DNA of 12,199 nt from Acidobacteriota bacterium (GTDB lineage Bacteria > Acidobacteriota > Thermoanaerobaculia > Multivoradales > JAHEKO01). A program made the position numbers and the translations under genes. The stretch is from NCBI GenBank assembly GCA_030610025.1, contig JAUWSP010000027.1, positions 1 through 12,199 on the forward strand, in the 5' to 3' direction. How positions within the stretch are numbered: the first letter of the stretch is position 1; every line of letters starts with the position of its first letter. Below the pieces are notes generated by a model, which saw only the letters and a program-made list of their open reading frames with translations, did no database searches and had not been told where the DNA came from. Positions 1 through 6,400 of the stretch are shown piece by piece.

Positions 1-1
1 C

Positions 2-715
2 GACTTCGTCACCATGGGCTACTCCTATACCCCGAACTGGGCCGCGGCGCGCAACGGCAACGACAAATACGACTTCTTCGTGCGCCGATCCTTCGACGGT
101 GGTCAGACCTGGACCACCGACCCTGCCGGTTCAGGTGTCGAGCATTGCCAGACCTTCACCGATCCCGTTACGAAGATCAAGGAAGAGATCTGCAATTTCT
201 ACCCCGCGGGCGACTTTGACCAGGCTCGCAACCTGTCGCAGCTGCCGAACGCCAAGTCGAGCGTCATCGAGCCGCGCATCGTGTGTCCGCCTGGAACCAT
301 CAAGGTCGATGGGGTATGGACCGGGCTCGTGGAGGACAAACAGGACAAGCAAGTCTGCTACTTCGCCTACGGCACCTCGACCAACCCCAAGAAGGACCTG
401 GTCACCGGCCTACAGGACGACGCCGTGCCCATGGACCTCCACTACAGTTTCACCCAGGACAAGGGGGAGAGCTTCGTCGAGGTCGCGTGGGATGTGAACC
501 CGGAAAGTGATGGGAATACTCCGGGTGAAGTCGTGTACCGGTGGGATTTTCTGGCCAAGGGCGGTCCCGAACAGGGTGAAGTGCAGTTGCGCATGACTCC
601 CGACGGCTCGAAGTTCTACAGCTGCTGGTTGCAGGAGAGCGAGGAGGGAAGCGATATCTGGTTCCGTCGCATCATGTCTCCCGAGTTCCTCGTCAATGTA
701 GGTACGTCACCGTAG
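2..715 (+). CDS. C-terminal part of a large BNR/Asp-box-like (possibly choice-of-anchor O) secreted protein, 5' truncated
   Basis: The frame is open to the left edge of the window, so this is the C-terminal 237 residues of a longer protein; the ATG at 14 is probably internal. An Asp-box (SFDGGQTW, S-x-D-x-G-x-T-W) lies about 26-33 residues after that ATG, and a second degenerate copy (SFTQDKGESF) follows near residue 146. Asp-boxes are beta-propeller hairpin motifs of sialidase/BNR-type proteins and are usually extracellular. The phrases TSTNPKKD, EQGEVQLRMTPDGSKFY and GSDIWFRRIMSPEF resemble, from memory, proteins annotated 'choice-of-anchor O'. No membrane anchor or sorting tail is visible at the C terminus, which ends shortly after the conserved-looking block. 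No sialidase activity should be inferred, because the catalytic part is not visible. A strong terminator follows 50 bases downstream, so this is the last gene of its transcript. Confidence 0.7.
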   Translation, partial: DFVTMGYSYTPNWAAARNGNDKYDFFVRRSFDGGQTWTTDPAGSGVEHCQTFTDPVTKIKEEICNFYPAGDFDQARNLSQLPNAKSSVIEPRIVCPPGTIKVDGVWTGLVEDKQDKQVCYFAYGTSTNPKKDLVTGLQDDAVPMDLHYSFTQDKGESFVEVAWDVNPESDGNTPGEVVYRWDFLAKGGPEQGEVQLRMTPDGSKFYSCWLQESEEGSDIWFRRIMSPEFLVNVGTSP

Positions 716-764
716 CGACGGGATCTCTCGAGGGCCGAGAGTTGACGACTGCTTTCGCCCCGTC

Positions 765-798
765 ACGGCAGGGTCGACCACGACCCTGCCGTTTTTTT
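765..798 (+). terminator. Rho-independent terminator after the Asp-box protein
   Basis: A perfect 12-bp stem (765-776 with 781-792) closes on a 4-base ACCA loop and runs straight into seven T residues (792-798). The U-tract is on the + strand only, so it terminates the gene ending at 715. The minus-strand regulator ending at 810 converges on it but would have no U-tract. Confidence 0.93.
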
Positions 799-805
799 CC
801 GCCAA

Positions 806-841
806 GGGCTCAGGAGTCTGTCGAAGAGGGCTCAGGAGTCT
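806..841. repeat. 22-bp period, 1.6-copy tandem duplication at the end of the sigma-54 activator gene
   Basis: The 14-mer GGGCTCAGGAGTCT occurs at 806-819 and again at 828-841, separated by 8 bases. Because 22 is not a multiple of three, the two copies are read in different frames. On the minus strand the upstream copy reads ACT-CCT-GAG-CCC, while the downstream copy reads GAC-TCC-TGA and supplies the stop codon. Confidence 0.85.
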
Positions 842-2138
842 CCACGCGAAGGCGCTCCAGCTTGCGATACAGGGTCCGCTCGGAGATTCCGAGCCGCTCC
901 GCCAGCATCGCCCGCTCGGCCGGAAAGCGGGCCACCGCCCAGTGGAGATAGCGCGCCTCGACCGCCTCCAGTGGTAGGAGCTCACCGCCTGTGAAGGGAT
1001 GCGGTGTCGCGGTGGGGCCGTCCGTGCACTCGGGCGGCAGATGCTCGGAGAGGATGGTGTCTCCCTCGGCCAGCAGACAGGCCCGCTCCAGAATGTTGTG
1101 AAGCTCGCGGACGTTGCCGGGGAAGTCGTAGCTTTGCAGGCTGGCCAGGGCCCCCGGGTGGAGTCCCGAGATCTGCTCATAGCCCAGTCTGTCCAGCAGC
1201 GTCCTGGCGAGCAGCTCTATGTCCTCGGGACGATCGCGCAGTGGCGGCAACGGCACCGGGAAGGCGCTGATCCGGAAGTAGAGATCGCGGCGAAAGGTGC
1301 CCTCTTCGACCATCTGTTTCAGATCGCGGTGAGTGGCGCACACGAGGCGAAAGTCGGACTCCAACTGCTCGACGTTGCCCACCCGCCGGAAGATGCGCGT
1401 CTCCAGCAATCTCAGGAGCTTGACCTGGAGACTCAGCGGAATGTCGCCCACTTCGTCGAGAAAGAGCGTGCCCCCATTGGCCAGCTCCACTAGGCCCCGC
1501 TTGCGATTGAAAGCACCCGTAAAGGCCCCCTTTTCGTGGCCGAAGAGCTCGCTTTCGAAGAGCGACTCCGACAGGCCAGAGCAGTCCACCGGCACAAAGC
1601 TTTTCTGGGCTCGGGGGCTCATCTCGTGCAGAGTCCGGGCCACGAGCTCCTTGCCGCTACCCGACTCCCCTAGAAGCAGCGCGGTGGTGGAGGTAGGAGC
1701 GACTCGCGCCAGCAGATCGAGCATGCGTTTGAAGGCTGGGGAGTGGCCCACGAGATCGCGCCGGCGGGCTTGAGAGGCGGCGACCCGGGCCAAGCTGAGA
1801 ATCTCCAGATAGGAGGTGATCCTACCCTCGGTATCGCGCAGCGGATGGATGGTGACCGTGTGGTGCTCCTCGCCCTCTGAGGTGAAGTGTACGTGGAGGG
1901 CTCGGGCTCGGCTGCCGCTCCGACGTGCCCATTCGATCGGGCAGCTCTCACCGGCCTCCTCACAGGGCACGGTGTCGCGGTGGGAGAGCTCGTAGCAGGG
2001 ACGGCCAAGGACCGGGCCACCCGAGCCGAAAGTGTCACGGTAGGCCCTGTTCGCTGCCATGACACGAAAGTCGTGGCCAACGACCGCTGCCGGGTCGATC
2101 AGTGCGTCCAAAACCGACGACAGATCTACTGCGCACAT
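810..2138 (-). CDS. Sigma-54-dependent activator, PAS-AAA+-Fis HTH, with Cys/His-bearing PAS domain
   Basis: This 442-residue enhancer-binding protein hydrolyses ATP to open sigma-54 promoters. It has an N-terminal PAS domain (about 5-115) and no receiver domain. The AAA+ core carries Walker A GESGSGKE (157-164), the sigma-54-contact loop GAFTGA (204-209), Walker B GGTLFLDE (222-229), an arginine-finger region RRDLYFR (283-289) and GNVREL (341-346). A Fis-type helix-turn-helix lies near 405-430 ([16 protein letters not shown]). The PAS domain holds C48-Y, H53, P-C59 and C66-P, a pattern recalled from other PAS-type activators and possibly a metal or redox site. I chose the ATG at 2138. An in-frame GTG at 2204 would add 22 residues that look unlike a domain, and it abuts the tmRNA terminator. 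The input signal and target promoter cannot be read here. The stop codon lies in a short tandem duplication (806-841). Confidence 0.93.
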   Translation of the reverse strand: MCAVDLSSVLDALIDPAAVVGHDFRVMAANRAYRDTFGSGGPVLGRPCYELSHRDTVPCEEAGESCPIEWARRSGSRARALHVHFTSEGEEHHTVTIHPLRDTEGRITSYLEILSLARVAASQARRRDLVGHSPAFKRMLDLLARVAPTSTTALLLGESGSGKELVARTLHEMSPRAQKSFVPVDCSGLSESLFESELFGHEKGAFTGAFNRKRGLVELANGGTLFLDEVGDIPLSLQVKLLRLLETRIFRRVGNVEQLESDFRLVCATHRDLKQMVEEGTFRRDLYFRISAFPVPLPPLRDRPEDIELLARTLLDRLGYEQISGLHPGALASLQSYDFPGNVRELHNILERACLLAEGDTILSEHLPPECTDGPTATPHPFTGGELLPLEAVEARYLHWAVARFPAERAMLAERLGISERTLYRKLERLRVETPEPSSTDS

Positions 2139-2161
2139 TGGAGTATCCGTTGACGAAACGA

Positions 2162-2170
2162 ATTGTAACA
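2162..2170 (-). promoter_or_regulatory. Possible extended -10 promoter element for the sigma-54 activator
   Basis: On the minus strand this reads TGTTACAAT, a TGn extended -10 with one mismatch from TATAAT. It lies 23 bases before the ATG at 2138 and just downstream of the tmRNA terminator, where a fresh promoter is expected. No convincing -35 is visible at the usual spacing. The assignment is inference from sequence only. Confidence 0.4.
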
Positions 2171-2206
2171 GATCCCCGGCACTGGTCTGACGGCCAATAG
2201 GCACAG

Positions 2207-2232
2207 AAAAACCACCCTGGCGGCAGGGTGGT
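2207..2232 (-). terminator. Rho-independent terminator of tmRNA
   Basis: A 9-bp stem (ACCACCCTG at 2211-2219 with CAGGGTGGT at 2224-2232) has a 4-base loop. On the minus strand it is followed by five T residues. It starts 15 bases after the encoded CCA of the tmRNA. Confidence 0.92.
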
Positions 2233-2246
2233 CGGGTGTTGGGGAT

Positions 2247-2597
2247 TGGTGGAGGCGGTGGGAATCGAACCCACGTCCGAAGAACGCGTCTGGGAAACTT
2301 CTACGTGCGTAGCCCTCGTTTGAGGATCTCGCCGACCGTGTTATGGACGAAGACAACCGGTACGGTCAGCCAGCCCCGCTTTGAATCCGGACCCGGTGCG
2401 GGGCACCACGAGCCCTTCGATCCACTACTGCGACGCCCGAGACAGACGCGGTGAATCAACGCTTCTGTCGGGACGTGACTGCTTAAGCAGCCAATGCCAG
2501 ATTATCGTTGGCAGTTGTGTTATTTCGCTTTTACGAGGCGAAACTCGACACGCAGCCTCCTAGCCGCTCTGTTCCCCGTCGAAGCCAAGGCGCCCCC
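2247..2597 (-). ncRNA. ssrA: Transfer-messenger RNA (tmRNA, one-piece), tag ANDNLALAA
   Basis: This 351-base RNA rescues ribosomes stalled on mRNA without a stop codon, together with SmpB, and tags the product for proteolysis. The 5' end GGGGGCG (2597-2591) pairs over seven positions with CGCCTCC before the encoded ACCA end (2247-2250). The conserved G3-U wobble, the alanyl-tRNA synthetase identity pair, is kept. A T-arm with GTGGG/CCCAC around TTCGATT is present. The mRNA-like part at 2512-2483 reads GCC-AAC-GAT-AAT-CTG-GCA-TTG-GCT-GCT-TAA, giving ANDNLALAA and ending in the hydrophobic LAA seen by ClpXP-type proteases. The resume codon GCC is inferred by analogy. The order of tRNA-like ends and the absence of a permutation show a standard one-piece form. 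It overlaps no credible CDS. Confidence 0.97.
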
Positions 2598-2636
2598 GGG
2601 GTTTGGCAAAGAACAACGCTTCAGTCTCTCACAACA

Positions 2637-2654
2637 TCTCCGCCGAAGCGAAGA
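2637..2654 (-). other. Stable UUCG-tetraloop hairpin between YIP1 stop and tmRNA 5' end
   Basis: On the minus strand, TCTTCGC-TTCG-GCGGAGA forms a 7-bp stem capped by the very stable C(UUCG)G tetraloop. It starts 13 bases after the YIP1 stop codon. The bases that follow (TGTTGTG) are only weakly T-rich, so it could be a poor terminator, a 3'-end protecting hairpin, or a processing signal between the operon and tmRNA. Confidence 0.5.
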
Positions 2655-2667
2655 TTCCCGTTGGAGC

Positions 2668-3204
2668 TCAGTTCATCAACCCGCTGATGCCGGCAGACAT
2701 GGTGCCGACAACGATGGCCACCAGGATATAGACGAAGAACCCGATGAGACAGACCCCAATGGCCCGGCCGGTACTCTTATAGTCGAGCGCCTGCCGAACA
2801 GCCACGACAACGGCTGCCAGCAACCAGAAGAAGACGATCAGGTTTACCAGGAAGCCGATGACTGGAATGATGCCGAGAATCCTCAAGATCCCGGGGCTCA
2901 TGGCGAAGCCGATGGTACGCAAGAGCTCCCCCATGTCGGACTTGGTCTGCGGTTCGGGAAGCATCTTGGTGCCGACGAGGTAGGTGATTCCTGCCCAGAC
3001 GACCCATCCAAGGATTGCAGCGAGAGTGCCCCAGATGACGCCGGTGACACCGTTGATCCTCACGAAGCTCAAACCGGCGGCAAGGCTGGAGAGCACGACG
3101 ACCAGGAGAGCCTGGCCGGTAGCCGTGGTATCGGCCTCTACCTCCTCGTAAATGGCGACATCCAACTTCGCGGCACCGATCATGCGTTCAGTGAAACTAC
3201 TCAT
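2668..3204 (-). CDS. YIP1-family integral membrane protein (first copy)
   Basis: This 178-residue protein has about five hydrophobic segments (roughly 30-48, 52-78, 97-112, 113-137 and 147-170). A short amphipathic N-terminus (MSSFTERMIGAAKLD) and a polar loop near 80-95 (PEPQTKSDMGELL) match the usual YIP1 domain layout. The role of bacterial YIP1 proteins is largely unknown; they sit in the inner membrane. The ATG at 3204 has a strong Shine-Dalgarno (AAGGAGGAG at 3216-3208). It overlaps the end of the upstream gene by eight bases (ATGAGTAG), which indicates translational coupling. It is the last gene of the dus operon, followed 13 bases later by a UUCG hairpin and then tmRNA. A second YIP1 protein lies at 11054-11770, so the family is represented on both sides of the bacillithiol genes. 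Confidence 0.85.
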   Translation of the reverse strand: MSSFTERMIGAAKLDVAIYEEVEADTTATGQALLVVVLSSLAAGLSFVRINGVTGVIWGTLAAILGWVVWAGITYLVGTKMLPEPQTKSDMGELLRTIGFAMSPGILRILGIIPVIGFLVNLIVFFWLLAAVVVAVRQALDYKSTGRAIGVCLIGFFVYILVAIVVGTMSAGISGLMN

Positions 3205-3688
3205 TCGCTCCTCCTTCCAGTTGTGCTTGATCTACAGTCGATGAGGTGTTGTCGATTTTGGCGACCAGTTTCAGGAAATCCTCCGGATGACTACTACGCA
3301 GCCGCGCTACCACCAACAGCCAGGCTGCCAGTGCCAGCACCACCGCCACCGGCAGCAGAGGCATCAAGCCAGGGAAGAACGGCCACAAGGCGACGATCAA
3401 CCCTCCCGCGCCACCGAAGAGGAGAACCACTACGGCAGAGCGATTGACCTCATGCGAGCTCTCCTCCACCGTCAACTCGAGGGCCGAGCCTGAGTCTGTG
3501 GGTGAGACGGACACGCGACAGCGCTCGGTTCCTCGCCACAACCCTCTGACCACCGGGAGCAGCAACGTGCCACCGGAGGATCCGGACTGCCAGTCGGCAC
3601 CCCAGAGCTCGGCTGCGGTCCCCAGCGACAGGAGAGCCTCCTGGGGTGCTGCTTCGAGCTCGATCCGATGCTGGGAGGTGTCTTCCAA
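3197..3688 (-). CDS. Unknown protein with soluble N-terminal domain and two C-terminal membrane helices
   Basis: I do not recognise a family for this 163-residue protein. Residues 1-80 are soluble and look beta-rich, with alternating hydrophobic residues around TLLLPVVRGLW and SALELTVEES. Two hydrophobic helices follow at about 85-103 and 107-128, joined by a short Pro/Gly turn (PFFPGLMP). The polar tail of about 30 residues suggests a hairpin anchor with both ends on the same side of the membrane. The start is TTG at 3688. AGGA (3698-3695) sits six bases upstream and overlaps the TGA of the aminotransferase gene, so translation is probably coupled. An ATG at 3695 is in another frame and gives only an unconvincing 81-residue product. 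The 3' end overlaps the YIP1 start by eight bases, so the two membrane proteins may act together. Confidence 0.75.
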   Translation of the reverse strand: MEDTSQHRIELEAAPQEALLSLGTAAELWGADWQSGSSGGTLLLPVVRGLWRGTERCRVSVSPTDSGSALELTVEESSHEVNRSAVVVLLFGGAGGLIVALWPFFPGLMPLLPVAVVLALAAWLLVVARLRSSHPEDFLKLVAKIDNTSSTVDQAQLEGGANE

Positions 3689-3694
3689 GGCGCA

Positions 3695-3698
3695 TCCT
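3695..3698 (-). promoter_or_regulatory. Ribosome binding site supporting the TTG start at 3688
   Basis: AGGA on the minus strand lies six bases before TTG and shares its A with the TGA stop of the aminotransferase gene. It favours the TTG start over the out-of-frame ATG at 3695. Confidence 0.55.
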
Positions 3699-4534
3699 CA
3701 GGAGTCGTTCCTGTTCCTCTTCTCCAAGGCTTCTGCCAGTTGCTTCGTCCAGGCCCCGACCACCCCGTTGGCGACCGGCTCGTCATCCAGCTCCACCAGA
3801 GGCTGGACACCCGTCAGGGTGCCGCAGAGAAAGGCCTCCTGCCACTCCTGTCGCTCCGAAAGCAAGGGAGGTGTCTCACGGCAGGGCAGACCGATCTGTT
3901 CAGCCAATTCCAGAAGGATACCGCGAGTGATGCCTTCGAGGATTCGACCATCAGCGGGATGGGTCTCGAGAACATCGCCATGTCTGACGAAGATGTTGCT
4001 GCTGCCACCCTCCCTGACCTGACCCTGGTCGCCTACGAAAAGCACCTCGTCGACCCCTGCGTCGCGCATCTCGATCTTGCCCATCACGGCGCCGAGAAGA
4101 CTGGTTGTCTTGAGATCGCAGTGCCTCCAACGGTCGTCCTGTCTGGAGATGGCGCGCATGGCCCGAGATGCAGGTGCGGCGAAAGAGTGGGCTACGGCGA
4201 GGATGAGAATGGTTGGAGTGATATCGCCGGGAGGCTCATGCGATCGGGGTGCCACCCCGCGAGAGACCTGCAGGTAGAGGTAGCCGGTCTCGAGCCGGCT
4301 GGCGGCGACGAGTTGTCGACAGTTGCTTGCCAGGCCAACAGGCACATCGATGTCGATGCGCTCGAGGCCACCCTGCAATCTGGCCAGATGAGAGTCGAGG
4401 TGCAAGATCGTGCCCTCGACCACGCGGACGGCGTCATAGAGGGCGTCACCGAAGAGAAAGCCACGGTCGAGAGGATCGATTCGAGCCTCTTCGAGGGGCT
4501 GGATCCGGCCGTTCAAGCAGCAGAGGTCTTTCAT
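3698..4534 (-). CDS. PLP-dependent class IV aminotransferase, D-amino-acid aminotransferase-like
   Basis: This 278-residue fold-type IV enzyme transfers an amino group between amino and keto acids using pyridoxal phosphate. It would act in the cytosol, for example supplying D-Ala or D-Glu for peptidoglycan if it is a true D-amino-acid aminotransferase. Visible marks are the N-terminal block DRGFLFGDALYDAVRV (23-38), the predicted Schiff-base lysine K142 in DLKTTSLL, E175 in REGGSSNIF, and GITRGILLEL (201-210). The segment LQVSRGVAPRSH (88-99) resembles the carboxylate-trap region of Bacillus D-Ala aminotransferase, with R97 and H99 at matching places. This favours that activity over IlvE or aminodeoxychorismate lyase, though it is not proof. 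I chose the ATG at 4534, 26 bases after the dus stop. The frame stays open to 4690, but that stretch lies inside dus. Confidence 0.88.
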   Translation of the reverse strand: MKDLCCLNGRIQPLEEARIDPLDRGFLFGDALYDAVRVVEGTILHLDSHLARLQGGLERIDIDVPVGLASNCRQLVAASRLETGYLYLQVSRGVAPRSHEPPGDITPTILILAVAHSFAAPASRAMRAISRQDDRWRHCDLKTTSLLGAVMGKIEMRDAGVDEVLFVGDQGQVREGGSSNIFVRHGDVLETHPADGRILEGITRGILLELAEQIGLPCRETPPLLSERQEWQEAFLCGTLTGVQPLVELDDEPVANGVVGAWTKQLAEALEKRNRNDS

Positions 4535-4560
4535 GGCATCGTCGCGATCAGCCTCGCTTG

Positions 4561-5556
4561 TCAGGCCGCACGGTCCTCCAGAATCTCGTCGAAGAATCGC
4601 TCCACCGCAACCAGGAAGCTCTCCACGTCCGGCAGGCTGTTGATCTGTTGGCGCAGCTTTCGACCATGGGGCAGGCCGTGGGTATACCACCCGGTGAACT
4701 TCCGGAGCTTATGGAGGGCGACCCTCGACGGGTCTCTCTCGGCCACCATCCTGAAATGTCCGAGGATCAGGTCCCGACGCTCCGCGATGCTGGCCTCGGC
4801 AATCGCGCCACCCGACATTCGTGCCGCTACCTGATGGAAGATCCAGGGGTTCTTGGTCGCCGCTCGACCGATCATCACGCCGTCGCAGCCCGTCTCCTTG
4901 AACATGCGAATGGCGTCCTCCGGCTCTTTGACGTCTCCATTGCCGATGACAGGGATCGACAGGCTCTCCTTGAGGCGGGCGATCGCCGACCAGTCGGCCT
5001 GCTCGCGGAACATCTGTTTGGCCGTGCGTCCGTGCATGGCCACCGCGGCCACGCCGTTGGCCTCACAGACCCTGCCCAGCTCGAGATAGTTCTTCTCTTT
5101 GTCGTTGAGCCCCAGCCGGAACTTCACGGTCAGGGGAATGGTGAGTCTCTTCTGGACCTCGACGATCATCCGCTCGGCGAGCCGCAGGTCTCCCATCAGG
5201 GCGGCACCCGCACAGCCCTTGAGGACTTTGTTCGCCGGACACCCCATGTTGATGTCACAGACATCGGCTCCGAGTTGCTCCACGAATTCGGCCGCACGCA
5301 CCATGGTCTCCACATCGGAGCCATAGATTTGGATTGCCAGCGGCCGCTCTTCCTCCGAGAAGACCATCAGTTCGCCGACCGCGGGGTGCCCACCGACGAT
5401 GGCTCGCGAGGAGACGAATTCCATCGAGACCATCCCGATGCCTCCGATACGACGGACGATGAGCCGAAAATCCCGATCGGTCACGCCGGCCATCGGAGCC
5501 AATACGAGGGGTGGATCGATCGTTACCGATCGGCTCCCGGTGCCGTAGGTCAACAC
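4561..5556 (-). CDS. dusB: tRNA-dihydrouridine synthase, DusB type
   Basis: This 331-residue FMN enzyme reduces uridine to dihydrouridine in tRNA, using NADPH. The TIM-barrel starts with LAPMAGVTDRDFR (19-31). The catalytic cysteine is C106 in DINMGCPANKVLKGCAGAAL (101-120). Flavin and phosphate contacts are expected at HGRT (175-178), GNGD (205-208) and IGRA (229-232). A helical C-terminal tRNA-binding domain follows from about 255. The sequence has the DusB/NifR3-like look common to bacteria with a single Dus, but separation from DusA or DusC is by general resemblance. The start is GTG at 5556; TTG one codon later is possible. No Shine-Dalgarno is visible, and a TAGAAT hexamer lies only nine bases upstream, so the mRNA may be nearly leaderless. 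It is the first gene of a four-gene minus-strand operon and diverges from the methyltransferase-bsh operon. Confidence 0.95.
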   Translation of the reverse strand: MLTYGTGSRSVTIDPPLVLAPMAGVTDRDFRLIVRRIGGIGMVSMEFVSSRAIVGGHPAVGELMVFSEEERPLAIQIYGSDVETMVRAAEFVEQLGADVCDINMGCPANKVLKGCAGAALMGDLRLAERMIVEVQKRLTIPLTVKFRLGLNDKEKNYLELGRVCEANGVAAVAMHGRTAKQMFREQADWSAIARLKESLSIPVIGNGDVKEPEDAIRMFKETGCDGVMIGRAATKNPWIFHQVAARMSGGAIAEASIAERRDLILGHFRMVAERDPSRVALHKLRKFTGWYTHGLPHGRKLRQQINSLPDVESFLVAVERFFDEILEDRAA

Positions 5557-5565
5557 GATGGGGCC

Positions 5566-5571
5566 ATTCTA
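5566..5571 (-). promoter_or_regulatory. Possible -10 element of the dus operon
   Basis: TAGAAT on the minus strand (one mismatch from TATAAT), preceded by an A-rich run, lies nine bases before the GTG at 5556. Transcription would start within about three bases of the start codon. No good -35 is seen. Confidence 0.35.
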
Positions 5572-5664
5572 CTTTTTCGCCGGGCTCGAGCGATGTCGAA
5601 GGGGTTCGAATCGATCGTTCGGACCCTTGGAGACAGCAGACAGGCGCGAGCCCAGCCAAGTCGG

Positions 5665-5670
5665 TATCAT
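5665..5670 (+). promoter_or_regulatory. Possible -10 element of the methyltransferase-bacillithiol operon
   Basis: TATCAT lies six bases before the GTG at 5677, which would place the transcript start at or next to the start codon (leaderless). There is no clear -35. The alternative start at 5593 would put this hexamer inside the coding region. Confidence 0.3.
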
Positions 5671-5676
5671 TCGCGG

Positions 5677-6396
5677 GTGGCGTGGTACAAGGAATGGTTC
5701 GGGGCGGAGTACCTGGAGCTCTACGCGCACCGCAATCGAGGCGAGGCTGAGACCCATATCGACTTCGTCGAGAGAGCTCTGGGAGACGATCGATCAGGGG
5801 CCGTGCTGGACCTCGCGTGTGGGGCCGGGCGGCACACCGAGGTCTTGAGACAAAGGGGCTTTCGCGCCCTGGGCTTCGACCTCTCCCTGACCCTTCTCAC
5901 CCAGGCTCCCCATCTGCCCAGAGTGGCGGGTGACATGTGCTGCCTTCCGTTCTCGGACAGAATCTTCTCCAGAGTGCTCAACTTCTTCACCTCCTTCGGG
6001 TATTTCGAGAGTGAGGAAGAGAACTTCAGGGTGCTCGAGGAGATAGCCAGGATCCTGGAGCCGGGAGGCGGTTTTCTGGTCGATCTCTTCAACCGAGAAC
6101 AAGTTGTGGCCAACCTCGTGGAACGAGAGCATCGGCGGCTGGAAGGCTACTCGGCCGAGATTCAGCGCTGGTTCGATGCTTCGACGCAAAGGGTGAACAA
6201 GCGCATTCGTGTCCACTCGCCGAATCGTCCGGTTCAGACTTTCGTAGAGAGCGTACGAGCTTACGAGAAAGAAGAAGTGCTGGAGGGCCTCGAGCGGGCA
6301 GGCCTGCAGGTCACGGCTCTCTACGGCGGCTTCCAGGGAGAGGAGTTCAACAGTGAAAGCGAGCGACTCATCCTCGTCGGCAACAAGCCCGAATAG
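5677..6396 (+). CDS. Class I SAM-dependent methyltransferase heading the bacillithiol operon (candidate bacillithiol N-methyltransferase)
   Basis: From the GTG at 5677 this is a 239-residue Rossmann-fold methyltransferase. SAM motif I is VLDLACGAGRH (43-53), the motif II acidic residue is D68 in LGFDLS, and GDMCCLPF (85-92) matches the D-x-x-x-L-P-F region. LEPGGGFLVDLFN (127-139) is the post-motif strand. The N-terminus WYKEWFGAEYLELYAHR is the opening I expect for this family, which is why I prefer 5677. The ATG at 5593 adds 28 residues of unmotivated sequence. Neither start has a Shine-Dalgarno. The stop is four bases before bshC, so the two are almost certainly co-transcribed. In Chlorobium a SAM methyltransferase called NmbA converts bacillithiol to N-methyl-bacillithiol, and the position here suggests the same role. 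The substrate is inference; another small-molecule methyltransferase remains possible. Confidence 0.85.
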   Translation: MAWYKEWFGAEYLELYAHRNRGEAETHIDFVERALGDDRSGAVLDLACGAGRHTEVLRQRGFRALGFDLSLTLLTQAPHLPRVAGDMCCLPFSDRIFSRVLNFFTSFGYFESEEENFRVLEEIARILEPGGGFLVDLFNREQVVANLVEREHRRLEGYSAEIQRWFDASTQRVNKRIRVHSPNRPVQTFVESVRAYEKEEVLEGLERAGLQVTALYGGFQGEEFNSESERLILVGNKPE

Positions 6397-6400
6397 CGCC

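Noticed and set aside
725..741. Six-bp hairpin CTCTCG/CGAGAG just after the first stop codon
   Set aside because: There is no T-run, and the much stronger terminator at 765-798 follows. It has no independent support.
2251..2290. Possible tRNA gene from the TTCGATTC-like T-arm with encoded CCA
   Set aside because: There is no anticodon arm at tRNA distance. The partner acceptor strand lies 340 bases away with a tag ORF between, so it is the 3' end of tmRNA.
2494..3447. 317-residue plus-strand frame
   Set aside because: It runs antisense through tmRNA, YIP1 and the unknown membrane protein, with low-complexity Asp/Gly-rich composition and no motif. It is a GC-rich shadow.
3668..4834. 388-residue plus-strand frame
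   Set aside because: It is antisense to the aminotransferase and dusB, both strongly supported by catalytic residues.
4249..5676. Long plus-strand open frame running into the methyltransferase (apparent 715-residue protein)
   Set aside because: It is antisense to dusB and the aminotransferase, which have clear motifs. The translation is Arg/Gly/His-rich and without domains. Only the part after 5677 (or 5593) is real.
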